From the NCBI GenBank assembly GCA_008638375.1, contig CM018052.1:18796071-18860070 (forward strand): a stretch of 64,000 nt of DNA, read 5' to 3'. Each line of letters opens with the position of its first letter. Within the stretch, counting starts at the first letter, position 1. The notes below the pieces were generated by a model. It had not been told where the DNA came from and made no database searches. It saw only the letters and a program-made list of their open reading frames with translations. The translations under genes and the position numbers were made by a program. Positions 46,736-57,247 of this stretch are shown here, one piece after another. This stretch comes from Nyssa sinensis (Eukaryota; Streptophyta; Magnoliopsida; Cornales; Nyssaceae).

Positions 46736-49700
46736 ATGGGGAAGGCAACGTCCACACCGCTCCTGTTCCAATCAAAGCTCCTCTGTTTCTCTCTGTTCTA
46801 CCTCTTCTCCTCTCTCTTCCTCGCTCTCTATTTCGCTCTCTCCTCCACCAAATGTCTCTTCCGATCCTCCCCATTCGATCCTATTCAAGCCCCTCTCTTC
46901 TCGTATCCTTCCTCCTATGGAGAACACAAATATGCCATCCCTACCCTTCGCTCCTCCTGCACTTCCCCTGTTTACTTCTCGGGTACAACCCCCTCCAATT
47001 CTCATCCATTAATTTATTTAATTCAATTCAATTATGGTTTTTGAGTTATCTTTTCTATTTATCTTGTCAGATTATTGGATGGTTTTGAAGGAAATCCAAG
47101 ATTTTTCTCGGAATTCATCGTGGATTGGTTCACAGGCTATGAAGTATATTCACAGGACAGCTGATAGTTTTGGTGGGAATTTCAGTACCCAGAAGAGGTT
47201 TTCATATTTTGATCATCGGTACAATGGAATTAAAATTCCCTGTGGTTTCTTTAAGGAATTTCCAATTAATATTTCTGGTTAGTTTTACGTTAAAATTATC
47301 CTGAAATTCTTTTTCCTCTGTTCTTTTACTTGTTCGAATATGTTGCAATTGTGTTGAATTTATCTGTTTTCAACACAATTCTCCTAATTCAATTACTATT
47401 CTATCAAATTCAAAGCCGCCCATGAAGTTTTACCTTATCCATGGAACTGGGAGATGTTTTTTTACTTTTTTTTTTTTATTTTTTTTAATTTTGTCAATTT
47501 TACAATTCAAGAAAAAGATTTTCAAAAGAAATTATGATATCCAAATGCATTTTGATTACTCCATATTTTATTTGTTAATAATGTTTTTCTCTTGTTTATG
47601 CTAATGCAGATCGAATTGCAATGGAAAAATGTGATGGAGTGGTTGTAGTCTCAGCTATTTTTGGTGACCATGATAAAATCCGGCAGCCAAGAGGCCTTGG
47701 ATCCAAAACCCTAGATAATGTTTGTTTCTTCATGTTTGTAGATGATGCCACTCTCAAAGGACTTGCCTATCACAATTTAATTTCAAGAAAATCCAAAGAA
47801 CATATAATAGGCGTGTGGAGAATTGTAAAAGTCTCTACTAAGCATTTGTATGAGAATGCAGCAATGAATGGGGTGATACCCAAATACTTAGTTCATAGAC
47901 TTTTTCCAAACTCGAAATATAGCATTTGGATAGACGCGAAGTTGCAGCTAGTGGTTGATCCATTGTTGTTGATTCATTCAGTTCTTGTTTCAGAGAATGT
48001 AGATATGGCTATCTCTAGACATCCCTATTATGTTCATACTATGGAAGAAGCAATGGCAACTGCGAGGTGGAAGAAATGGTGGGATGTTGATTCGTTGAAG
48101 AAGCAAATGGAGACTTATTGTGAGAATGGGTTGCAGCCTTGGACACCCAAAAAGCTCCCCTATCCTTCAGGTATCCACCTAATTCTGTACTGTATGTTTT
48201 CCTTGTGTGTATGTCTGTTTTCAATGATGATGTGTTTTAGAAAATGTATTGTGAGACCTACTTGGAAATAAATTGTTTTGAATTTTGTTTTCCATTCGTT
48301 GGAGTAGAATCAATGCCTCATGACCAAAAATGACAATAAGAAAATTGAAACAGCTTGATAATTTTGAAACCCTTACATGCACCTCACTTCTCACGAGACA
48401 AATTTCATGCTTATTATATGCAAATGGCATGATTGTTCTTCTATGTAATTGCCAAAAGCAAAGTAGGAGTATAATTTGATTCCCACATTCCCATGCCAGC
48501 ACAGTTGTTGATGAAGCCACTTTTTTGAATGCGTTGAGTTTGTAGTGTGCTCTTTTCTTGGGCATGAGTTGTATTAGTAGTATTAAAATTCATGATTATT
48601 AGATGCATTTGATGACTATATAGAAACTAGATCTACATGCAGCTTGCAATAAATCTGGTCGTGGATATCTTTAGTTAGAAGCTACCTGAGATGATGATTG
48701 CAAGAATCATATATCTGAGAAATACTTTTAATTAGAAAATATGGCCCATGCTGCTTTCTCTTTTGAAGCTTATATTCAATGGTAGGTCCCTAACCTCATG
48801 CATGAGTGTGCTTTTAGAAGCCATTAATCACTGCCCGTGTCTTACTGAAGTTTCTTTAATTAGAAGGTATAGTTTGCCATTATTCTCAGATTACTCTATG
48901 CTGGTTACCTTTTCCTTGGTGCATTCTGTTTACCAAATATACATCTTTTGTCAAGATCGATCTTGGTTTAAGGGGTGGGAGAGAGTTTCAATCTGAGGGA
49001 GGTTATCTCTGAGTTAATGAAAGCACATGCTATTGTCTTCAAAGCCGTAGCAGAGGTTAAATTCTGGGGGAGGCTGTATCTGCTTAAACTACATAGCTAT
49101 TTGTTGTCAATAGAGAAGAATAAACATGGATACAATTTTATAGAATTCTGAAAGTTGAGTTTTTTTCATCATCCTAGGTAATTAATGTTAGGCTTACTTA
49201 AAAATTCTTTTAAAAATGTTTACTTTCACGAATTGGCAGTATTTACTTAAACTGACTTTTTCATCCTCTTGTGTAGTTTTTTTTTTTTACTCTCCTTTTG
49301 GGAGTGGGTTTTGAGAGGTAGGGCATTAATTGTTTAATGTCGTGAAATTAAAGTTACCACAAAATTAGTTGAGATATTTATGATGACATTCACAATAACA
49401 TAACAACATTTAATGATGCATATGATAATAGTAATGACTAAAGGTTTTTTAATTATTTTGCTTTTTCCCTCTAGACTAGGGCAATTGTTGTCTTATTTGT
49501 CAAATATAATATGGTAGCTTGTTTCTTAATTCATCAACCCATAATGCTAATTTAATGATTAAAAATGTTTTGCAGATGTACCAGACAGTGCTTTGATATT
49601 AAGGAAGCATAGTATGACCAGCAACCTCTTTTCCTGCCTATTATTCAATGAACTGGAAGCATTTAACCCTAGAGATCAACTGGCTTTTGCATATGTGAGA

Positions 49701-49919
49701 GACCATATGAACCCTAAGTTGAAGATAAACATGTTTGATGTGGAAGTGTTTGAACAAGTTGCAATGGAATATCGGCACAACCTTAAAAGTGGTGGGGGGG
49801 TTCCCAGCTGCAAACAGGGCTTTAAGACCAAGAGGGCGAGTGCTGATCTGTTTGTTAATGGTAGCTGTAGCAAGTGTGAAAGGTATCTTTTAAAAATGTG
49901 GGGTGAATCCCATGATTGA
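46736..49919 (+). CDS. TOD1/MUCI70 (DUF616) family protein, four exons
   Basis: Exons 46736-46982, 47071-47277, 47610-48170 and 49576-49919. All introns are GT-AG and all split a codon after its first base (G|AT, Asp, each time). The total is 1359 nt, 452 residues plus TGA, with no internal stop. Residues about 11-35 (SKLLCFSLFYLFSSLFLALY) form a single signal anchor, so a type II Golgi protein is expected. The DUF616 core starts in exon 3: CDGVVVVSAIFGDHDKIR, FFMFVDD, NSKYSIWIDAKLQL (a DxD-like site) and RHPYYVHTMEEA. It continues in exon 4 with DVPDSALILRKHS and FSCLLFNELEAF. Family members are TOD1 (reported Golgi alkaline ceramidase, turgor control) and MUCI70 (cell-wall glycosyltransferase-like). 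Which one is orthologous is not decided. An in-frame ATG at 46589 would add 49 Lys-rich residues; I prefer 46736, where the hydrophobic anchor follows directly. Confidence 0.9.
49187..49245. mobile_element. MITE fragment in intron 3 of the TOD1-like gene
   Basis: aatgttaggcttacttaaaa followed by tgtttactttcacgaattgg corresponds to the left arm of the MITE at 16165; the right arm is missing. Confidence 0.6.
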
Positions 49920-50410
49920 TTTTGTCTCTTTTACTCCTTAAGTTAATTTTTTTTATATATGATAGTTAAAGAAAACGTTAAAAGAAAGCTAACAAACCAA
50001 CTACCCGTCAGATTCACACACAAAAGCTGACAACCAAGTCCTGGTTGGCATTGGGGCCCTGGGGAGTGTATTCTTGTGATCTGATGAACTCGGCTATGAG
50101 ATAGGGAGTTGCAGACCCGCGACGTGTCTGCAAATCATTGGTTAAAAGATTAGGTAAGACTTGAATACCGAACTCAACCCTCACGCCAATTGGAATTCTT
50201 TGCATTTTTTTCCCCTTTTATTGATGGTGGTGGGGAACCCATTCCTACCATCCCTTGTGAGAATTGAAATAAAAAATCAAGACAATAGCAAAATTATTAA
50301 GATTTTCAAATAATTACGTGCAGTGTTTAAAAATTGAAAGGGTCAAAGCATAAACATTTAAACATTTAAATTAATAATTAATTAGTGAAAAGTTTTTCAA
50401 AATAAGTTTT
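49920..50410 (+). other. 3' flank of the TOD1-like gene
   Basis: Possible polyadenylation signal aataaa at 50269-50274, about 350 bp after the stop. A stretch at 50010-50210 has mixed composition unlike its AT-rich neighbours, but matches no family I recognise. Confidence 0.4.
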
Positions 50411-50966
50411 TGTTATTTGTGTCTTGCATTCTTGAACCGACTCGCACCTAAATCGTTGCGGGCACTTTTAGTAGTCTATCGATCGGCACTTGGATCTAAA
50501 AAACCCTCTTCTCTGTTGACCAATCGATACAAGAAATTTCAAAGCATTTGGAGAAAGTCAGAAAATGATCCATCGGCACACATGTGTCGATCGGCACTCA
50601 AAGGGTGCAATCGGCACTCAAGGAGTGCCAATTGCCAGCAACACCCCTTTCTGTGTGCCGATCGGCACTCGGTGCTCAGTTTCACGATTTTTGCCTCTTT
50701 TTCGTATTTTAAAGTTTGGAAACATTGTATAATGTATTTTTGCGAGAGAATGAGAAAGAGAGTGTGGCAGGAAGTCTTCTTAGACATTTGTGAGCGGGTT
50801 TTAATACCCTATTTTGTATTTTTCACTTTTGATAGTGGATCTTTTGCTGTGCTTCACTCGTGGACGTAGGTTGTTTGCTGAATTATGTATATTTGTGTTC
50901 TCTTGTTCATGCTGTGTTTGTTTCTTTTCTCTTCGTTATTTTGTTTTTCGCTTCCTTTGCACAACA
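50411..50966 (+). repeat. 5' LTR of copia 1
   Basis: 556 bp. Carries several copies of the gatcggcact motif (50482-50670), one within a self-complementary ggcacactcaagg-type stretch. The 3' LTR is 39 bp shorter, mainly because one block of these motifs is missing. Confidence 0.92.
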
Positions 50967-50989
50967 AATTGGTTTAAGAGCTATTGGTG

Positions 50990-51801
50990 ATGGCTATCGC
51001 AAAATATGAAGTAGAGAAGTTTGACAGCCAAAATAGTTTTGGCATTTGGCGCATCAAGATGCGCACTTTGTTACAATAGCAAGGTTTGGTGAAGGTTTTG
51101 GATATCATGTTTCCAACAACATTGACTGCGGAGCAGAAGATTGATATGCAAGAAAAGACGCATAGCGTCATTCAGTTATCTCTTTCTGATGGAGTCTTGT
51201 GTGAGGTCTCAAATGAAGAATCCACCTCTAGGCTTTGGAAAAAGTTACATAATTTGTACATGAAGAAGTCGTTCACTAACTGTTTGTATTTGAAGCAGCA
51301 GTTGTACACCCTCAAAATGAAGGAAGGTATGTGCATTAATGGGCACCTTGATGAATTTAGTAAAATTATCATGGACCTGGAGAATATTGATGTTAAAGTT
51401 GAAGAAGAAGATGAAACCCTAATTGTATTGTGTTCATTACCTGATTCTTTTGAAACTTTTGTTAATTCTATGTTATATGGAAAGGATACCATCTCTTTAG
51501 TAGATGTGAAGGCGTCTTTAAACTCGAAAGAGTTGAGGACTAAGTTGAACGGGAAAGGCAATGATTATGTACATGCCGAGGGTCTGTTTGTGAAAGGTCT
51601 TTCGAATTTCTTTAATAATAGAAGTCAACCTAATGAAAAGGGCTCTGGTAGTGGTAATAGTAGAGGTCGAGGCAGAGGTAGAGAAAGAGGCCAAGGTGGA
51701 TCTAAAGGTCGATCATAGTCTAGAACACCCAAGAGTGAGTTAGAATGTTATTATTGTCACAAGTTTGGGCACTACAAAATTGAATGTCCTAGGCTCAAAT
51801 A
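50990..51801 (+). pseudogene. gag of copia 1
   Basis: ATG at 50990 (MAIAKYEVEKFDSQN), FGIWRIKMRTLLQ then a TAG at 51077. The frame continues through KTHSVIQLSLSDGVL, LWKKLHNLYMKKS and LDEFSKIIMDLENID (UBN2/copia gag pattern), a Gly/Arg-rich stretch, TAG near 51716 and the zinc knuckle [14 protein letters not shown]. Ends TAA near 51800. Only two stops interrupt an otherwise good gag. Confidence 0.88.
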
Positions 51802-54800
51802 ATAACAGGGGAAAAAAGAATGTTAATTCTACTAATGTTGCTGGTGTTGCACAAGAAACCATTGAGGTTGCAAATAATGTCCTTTTAGTTACTGTTTCTG
51901 ATAATCGCTCCAACGAGGAGTGGATTCTTGATTCGGGTTGCTCCTGTCATATGACCCCTAATCGAGATTGGTTCATCACCTATGCTGCAATCAATGGCGG
52001 TTCAATCTTAATGGGCAACAACATGGCTTATAAGACAGTTGGGATAGGTACAGTTCGAATTCGTTTACATGATGAAATTGTGAGGACTTTGACAATGTAA
52101 GGCACATACCAGACTTAAAGAAAAATCTGATTTCTTTGGGCAGTTTGGATTCCAATGGTTACAAGTTCTCCGTTGAATGTGGAGCTATATATGAAGGTTT
52201 ACAAGGGATCTTTGGTTGTGATGAAAGGTAATAAAGTAAATGGCCTTTACGTTCTTCAGGGCAGTACATTTATTGGTTCTACAGGTGTTTTATCTCCATC
52301 TTCAGTTGATCCAGATTCAGATACTTCCTTTTTATGGAATATACGATTAGGTCACATGAGCGAAATAAGTATGACAATTCTAAGCAAACAGGGTTTGCTT
52401 TGTGGACAGTCGACAGGAAAGCTTAACTTTTGTAAGCATTGTGTTTTCAAAAAACAGAAAAGGATAAAGTTCAGTACTGAGATTCATAAAACCAAGGGTA
52501 CAGTTGACTACATCCATTCGAATCTTTGGGGTCCTACAACCATCGTATCCCAAGGTGGTGCCCGATATTTTTTAACATTCATTGATGATTATTCAAGAAA
52601 AATTTGGGTGTATTTTTTGAAACGCAAGAAAAATACATTTACTATATTCTAGCAGTGAAAAGTTTTGATTGAGAAGCAAACAAGTCAAGCGGCTTAGAAC
52701 ATACAACGACATGGAATTTTGTGATGGAGAGTTTAATAAGTTCTAATAGAATGAGGAAATTTCAAGGCACCGTACAGTTCATGGCACTCCCCAATAAAAT
52801 GGAGTCATAGAACGGATGAACAAAACTCTTATAGAGAGAGAGCTTGTTGCATGCTCTCGAATGTCGGGTTGTCTAAGGCATTTTTGGCTGAGGCCGTTAA
52901 TATAACTTGCTATTTGGTAAATCGTTCTCCTAATACTGCTATTGGAACTAAAACTCCTAATGAGGTATGGTTTGATACTCCTTCTAATTATTCAAATTTG
53001 AAAGTATTTGGTTGTCCTACTTATTATCATGTGAATGATGGTAAGTTTGAGCCTAGGGCCAAGAAGTTCATATTCATTGGATATGCACTAGGGGTCAATG
53101 GTTATAGATTGTGGTGTACTGATCTTAAGTCACCCAAGTTAGTTATCAGTAAGGATGTTACTTTTGATGAATTTGTTGTGTTCCACCTAAGAAAGGAGTT
53201 TACTGATGTTTCAGGGAATAAGTAGAATTATAGCAAGGAGGTGGAGCTACAAGTTTGAGCTTTAAAGAGAGTGCAAGAGGTCACTCAACTTCAGCCCATT
53301 GTTTCTACATAGATTTCTCCCTCACACTCTAGTGTAGAAGACGAACCGCAATATAGTATTGTGACTGGTAGAAAAATAAGACAGATTAGACCACCTCAGA
53401 GATTCGAGTATGCAGACTTGGTTGTGTATGCACTTACAATTGGCAGAGATTGCAGTGCAAGAGCCTTCCACCTATTCAGAAGTTATCATGGATAGTGAGT
53501 CTGCCTAGTGAATTGTGGCCATGAATGAAGATGTTGAGTCTTTTCACAAGAACCATACATGGGATTTAGTGAAATTGCCTAAGGGCTCGAAGACTGTTGG
53601 TTGCAAATGGGTCTTTAAGAAAAAGGAAGGCATCTCAAGGGTTAAAGATGCTAGATACAAGGCACTCTTGGTTGCAAAGGCCTACAGTCAGAGAGAAGGT
53701 GTGTACTTCAATGAAGTTTTCTCACCCTTTGTGAAGCATAGCTAGCTTTATTCGCGTGTTACTTGCTTTAGTTGCTTTGTTTTACATAGAGCTTGAACAG
53801 CTTGATGTCAAGATAGCATTTTTACATGGTGAGCTTGAGGAAACTATCTACATGAAACAACTAGAGGATTTTGTTATGCAAGATAAAAAATATCATGTTT
53901 GTAAGTTAAAAAGTCATTGTAGGGCTTAAAGTAGTCTCCAAGGCAATGGTACAAGCGGTTTGACACCTTTATGGTGGGCAGTGATTACTCAAGGAGTAAT
54001 TTTGATAGTTGCATGTATCACAAACAATTTCCAGATGGTTCTTTTGTTTCCTTGTTACTCTATGTAGATGACATGCTTATAGCTACCAAAAGCATGTCGG
54101 AGATTGACAATTGAAGTCCTAGCTGATAAATGAGTTTGAGATGAAAGATTTAGGTGCTACAAAGAAGATTTTAGGTATGGAAATTCACAGGGACAAGAAA
54201 GCTGGAAATTTGTACTTGTCACAGCAGAAGTACATAGAAAAGGTGCTTGAGCGTTTTGCTATGCAAAGTTCCAAATTAATGAGTACTCCATTTACATCTC
54301 ATTTTAAGCTTTCTGTAGCATTATCTCTACAGAGTGAGGAAGAGGACTGGGATATGTTGAGTGTTCCTTATTCTAGTGCAGTTTGTAGCATTATGTATGT
54401 TATGGTTTGTACACATCCAAACATTTCACAAGTAGTTAGTGTTGTCAGTCGATATATGGCTAATCCTAGCAAAGCTTATTGGCAGGTAGTGAAATGGATA
54501 CTTTGGTATTTGAGAGGGACTTCAAATATTGGCTTAGTGTTTGATAAAGCTTGTGGCTTTGGTTCTACCATTGTAGGTTATGTTTATTCAAATTATGTTG
54601 GTGATCTGGATAAGAGGAGATTTTTGACAAGTTATGTCTTCACACTTGCTGGTTGTGCGATTAGTTGAAAAGCTACTCTACAATCTATTGTTGCTTTGTC
54701 AACAACAGAAGCAGAGTACATGGCGGTAGTAGACGCAATGAATGAGGCAATTTAGTTGGGAAGTTCGGTTAGTGATTTAGGCTTACAACAGGATATTACT

Positions 54801-55034
54801 GTTGTATTTTGTGATAGCCAGAGTGCAATACATTTTACCAAAAATAAAACATTTCATGAGAAAACCAAACACATAGACGTCAAATATTATTTTCTTCGAG
54901 ATGTTACGTCCCAAGGTGACATTACAATCAAGAAGATTGCCACAGTAGAAAATCTAGTAGATATGATGACTAAACCTATTCCGCTACTCAATTTCAAACA
55001 CTCTTTGGACTTAATTAATGTTTGCACCATTTGA
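51802..55034 (+). pseudogene. pol of copia 1 (PR-IN-RT-RNase H)
   Basis: Protease: [12 protein letters not shown] (51922). Integrase zinc region: LWNIRLGHMSE with CKHCVFKK. Catalytic block: DYIHSNLWGP, where the family Asp is Asn (AAT 52521), and TYNDMEFC, where the second Asp of TDNG is Tyr. C-terminal IN: FGCPTYYHVND and FIFIGYA. RT starts VGCKWVFKKK, with LDVKIAFLHGELEE and YVDDMLIATKS near 54060. RNase H has MKDLGATKKILGMEIH, STTEAEYMAV, CDSQSAIHFTKN and EKTKHIDVKYYF. It is interrupted by at least ten stops and frameshifts. The Tork/Tnt1 group is the best guess. Confidence 0.9.
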
Positions 55035-55107
55035 TTTGATCCTTAGGGATTTTGTGGAGAAGGCAACATAAGAAGGTTGTTTGCTCGTGGTTTGAGGGAA
55101 TACAAGC

Positions 55108-55120
55108 CAAGGTGGAGATT
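55108..55120 (+). other. polypurine tract of copia 1
   Basis: caaggtggagatt immediately precedes the 3' LTR start tgttatttatg. Confidence 0.8.
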
Positions 55121-55637
55121 TGTTATTTATGTCTTGCATTCTTAAGCCAACTCGCATCTAAATCATTTCGGGCACTTTTGGTGGTCTATCGATCGACACT
55201 TGGACCCAAAAAACCCCTTCTTTGTTGACCAATTGGTACAAGAAATTTCAGAGCATTTGGAGAAAGTCAGAAAATGGCCAATGTGTGCCAATCAGCACTC
55301 AGGTGCCAACAACCTCCTCTCTGTGTGTCGATCGGCACTCGGGGCCCAGTTTCGTGATTTTTGCATCTTTTTCATATTATAGGGTTTGGGAACATTATAT
55401 AATGTATTGTTGCGAGAGAATGAGAGAGGGAGAGTAACAGGAAGTCTTCTTAGACATTTGTGAGCAGGTTTAACATCTCATTTTTGTATTCTTCACTTTT
55501 GATAGTGAATTTTTTTCTGTGCTTCACCCATGGACATAGGTTGTTTACCGAACCACGTATATTTGGTGTTCTCTTGTTCTTGCTATGTTTGTTTCTTTTC
55601 TCTTCGTTATTTTATTTTTCGCTTCCATTGCACAACA
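55121..55637 (+). repeat. 3' LTR of copia 1
   Basis: 517 bp, starts tgttatttatgtcttgc, ends gcacaaca; followed by target duplication gtttt. Confidence 0.92.
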
Positions 55638-55642
55638 GTTTT

Positions 55643-56302
55643 TAAAGTTAAAATTTAAAGGGAAATATTATAATCTCAAAAATTCATGAGTTTCTAAATT
55701 TTGTGTGTCCATATCTAAAAATGATGAGTTGATATAATTATTTTATTCTTAATGATCAATTTTCCCCCATTAGGATGATGCATGACTTATGCTTCTAGTT
55801 TGTTTTTCTCCTTGCAAACTATAATTATATATTATTTTATTTTACTTGAATGGTAGGTGTCAACTTGCGACTCCTCCAAAGCTCTAATGGATTATATATT
55901 AATTTAGATTAGTCACATAAATAATTAATATTTATTACCAATTGTAGCCTTTCATTATCTTTTAATTTTTTTGCCTTTTCAGTTGAAAGAAGAAAAAAAA
56001 AAGAATGAAAAAGAAATCTAAACAATTTCTCCTAGGCCTGGCATAGACTTAGAAAAAAAGGAAGGAAAGAAAAAAAAATATTAAAATGGAATAAGTTATT
56101 TCGTTTTATTATTCTTTAATTATTTATTTCTCTTTTCTTATATAAAATGCATTTGAATATAGACAATTGTAACATAATCATTTCTGAGTTACCATTAAAT
56201 CGAAACACCAATTTAATTTTTAGAAACTATTGCAAGTGAAATCACTTGCTTAAAAAAAGTGGGTGTTTGAGGTTACTATTAATTATTTTTTATGTATGGT
56301 GA
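55643..56302. other. AT-rich spacer
   Basis: A-rich and T-rich tracts (55980-56100); no gene or repeat ends seen. Confidence 0.5.
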
Positions 56303-56772
56303 TGATGTCATCTTCCAATCAATTGATCAATGACCAAGATCTTCCCCGGGATACCTGCAAAAGAGATGATCAGTGGACCATCAGAGGAGGTCCGGTGAAA
56401 AACCCTTTAATCATTAAGTTACTAAAGACTAGAGGAATTATGTAATTGTGTCTTCAACAAGATGAGAAGCGTACCTTTATGAAGTGGGGTTCCATTCTTT
56501 TATAAGTGATGACTTCCCTTTATGATAAGATCTTGCTGAGAAAAAATAGGGATTTGTGTTTACCTTATTGTAGTAGTAAATTTCCAAATAGGATTCTACT
56601 TGTAACTTCGGTTCCATCAAGATTTGTATGAACAAACTTAGAGGACGGTACTCCCTACTTCAAGCAAGTTTGTTCATATGAAGCTCATGACAAAGAGTTC
56701 AAATCCCAAGGTGGGCACACTCGTCACTTTATATGTCACTTTATATATGGGCGACATATTCTAAGCATACCA
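56303..56772 (-). repeat. 3' LTR of Tat element 2
   Basis: On the minus strand starts tggtatgcttagaatatgtc and ends ggaagatgacatca; about 470 bp. A minus-strand TATA-like ttataaaag lies near 56500. Confidence 0.72.
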
Positions 56773-57247
56773 GCTTCTCCCCCCCTAGGCCTCAAACCTT
56801 TGAGGTCAGTCCTAGTTTGAGGCCTAAGTGTTGAAACTCAAAGCATTGTACAACTATTTATTGCGTATGATGGTTGTCATCTTTCTTTTCGAAGCATCAA
56901 TCGCCATGTCTTTTCAAAAACCTGCCCTTTTCATCATTACAAGCAAGCTAGCTACCATTTATGACGACGCTTTGAAATGCAAAAGTAATTATTAAATGTC
57001 AATAGTTGTCACCTATGGTATGTTTATAAACAATAGTTAATTTTTTTGTTGAATGTTTCTATTTTTGGAAAACTCTTTCTTCCTCTTACTGGTAAGGCAA
57101 TGTATGATCAAAGCCTCCCCTATGCACATTCTGATGACGAATTTCCTAGTGGATTAGCACCTCTTAGTTAGGTTAAAACTTTTTCCTGTTCTACTTACTT
57201 TTTCTTTACTTTCCTTCCCATCGATCTCCCTGTTTAACACCTGAACC
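56773..57247. other. polypurine tract and spacer of Tat element 2
   Basis: gcttctccccccctaggcctc at the LTR edge is the complement of the polypurine tract; the remaining sequence to the aORF is non-coding. Confidence 0.55.

Larger units (their letters stand above)
50411..55637 (+). mobile_element. Ty1/copia retrotransposon (Tork-like), 5.2 kb, complete but defective
   Basis: LTRs 50411-50966 and 55121-55637 (start tgttattt, end acaaca) are flanked by the same gtttt (50406-50410, 55638-55642). PBS ttggtttaagagc (variant of the initiator-Met site), gag, PR, IN, RT and RNase H follow in copia order, then the polypurine tract aaggtggagatt. Inserted about 490 bp downstream of the TOD1-like stop, same orientation. 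Confidence 0.95.

Noticed and set aside
46772..47005. Glu/Arg/Gly-rich minus-strand open frame
   Set aside because: Shadow of exon 1 of the TOD1-like gene.
48221..48565. 114-residue minus-strand open frame
   Set aside because: Inside intron 3 of the TOD1-like gene, no recognisable domain or promoter.
50010..50210. Possible SINE
   Set aside because: Mixed composition, but no convincing A and B boxes, poly(A) tail or target duplication.
50417..50869. 150-residue open frame
   Set aside because: Lies wholly within the 5' LTR of copia 1 and has no domain.
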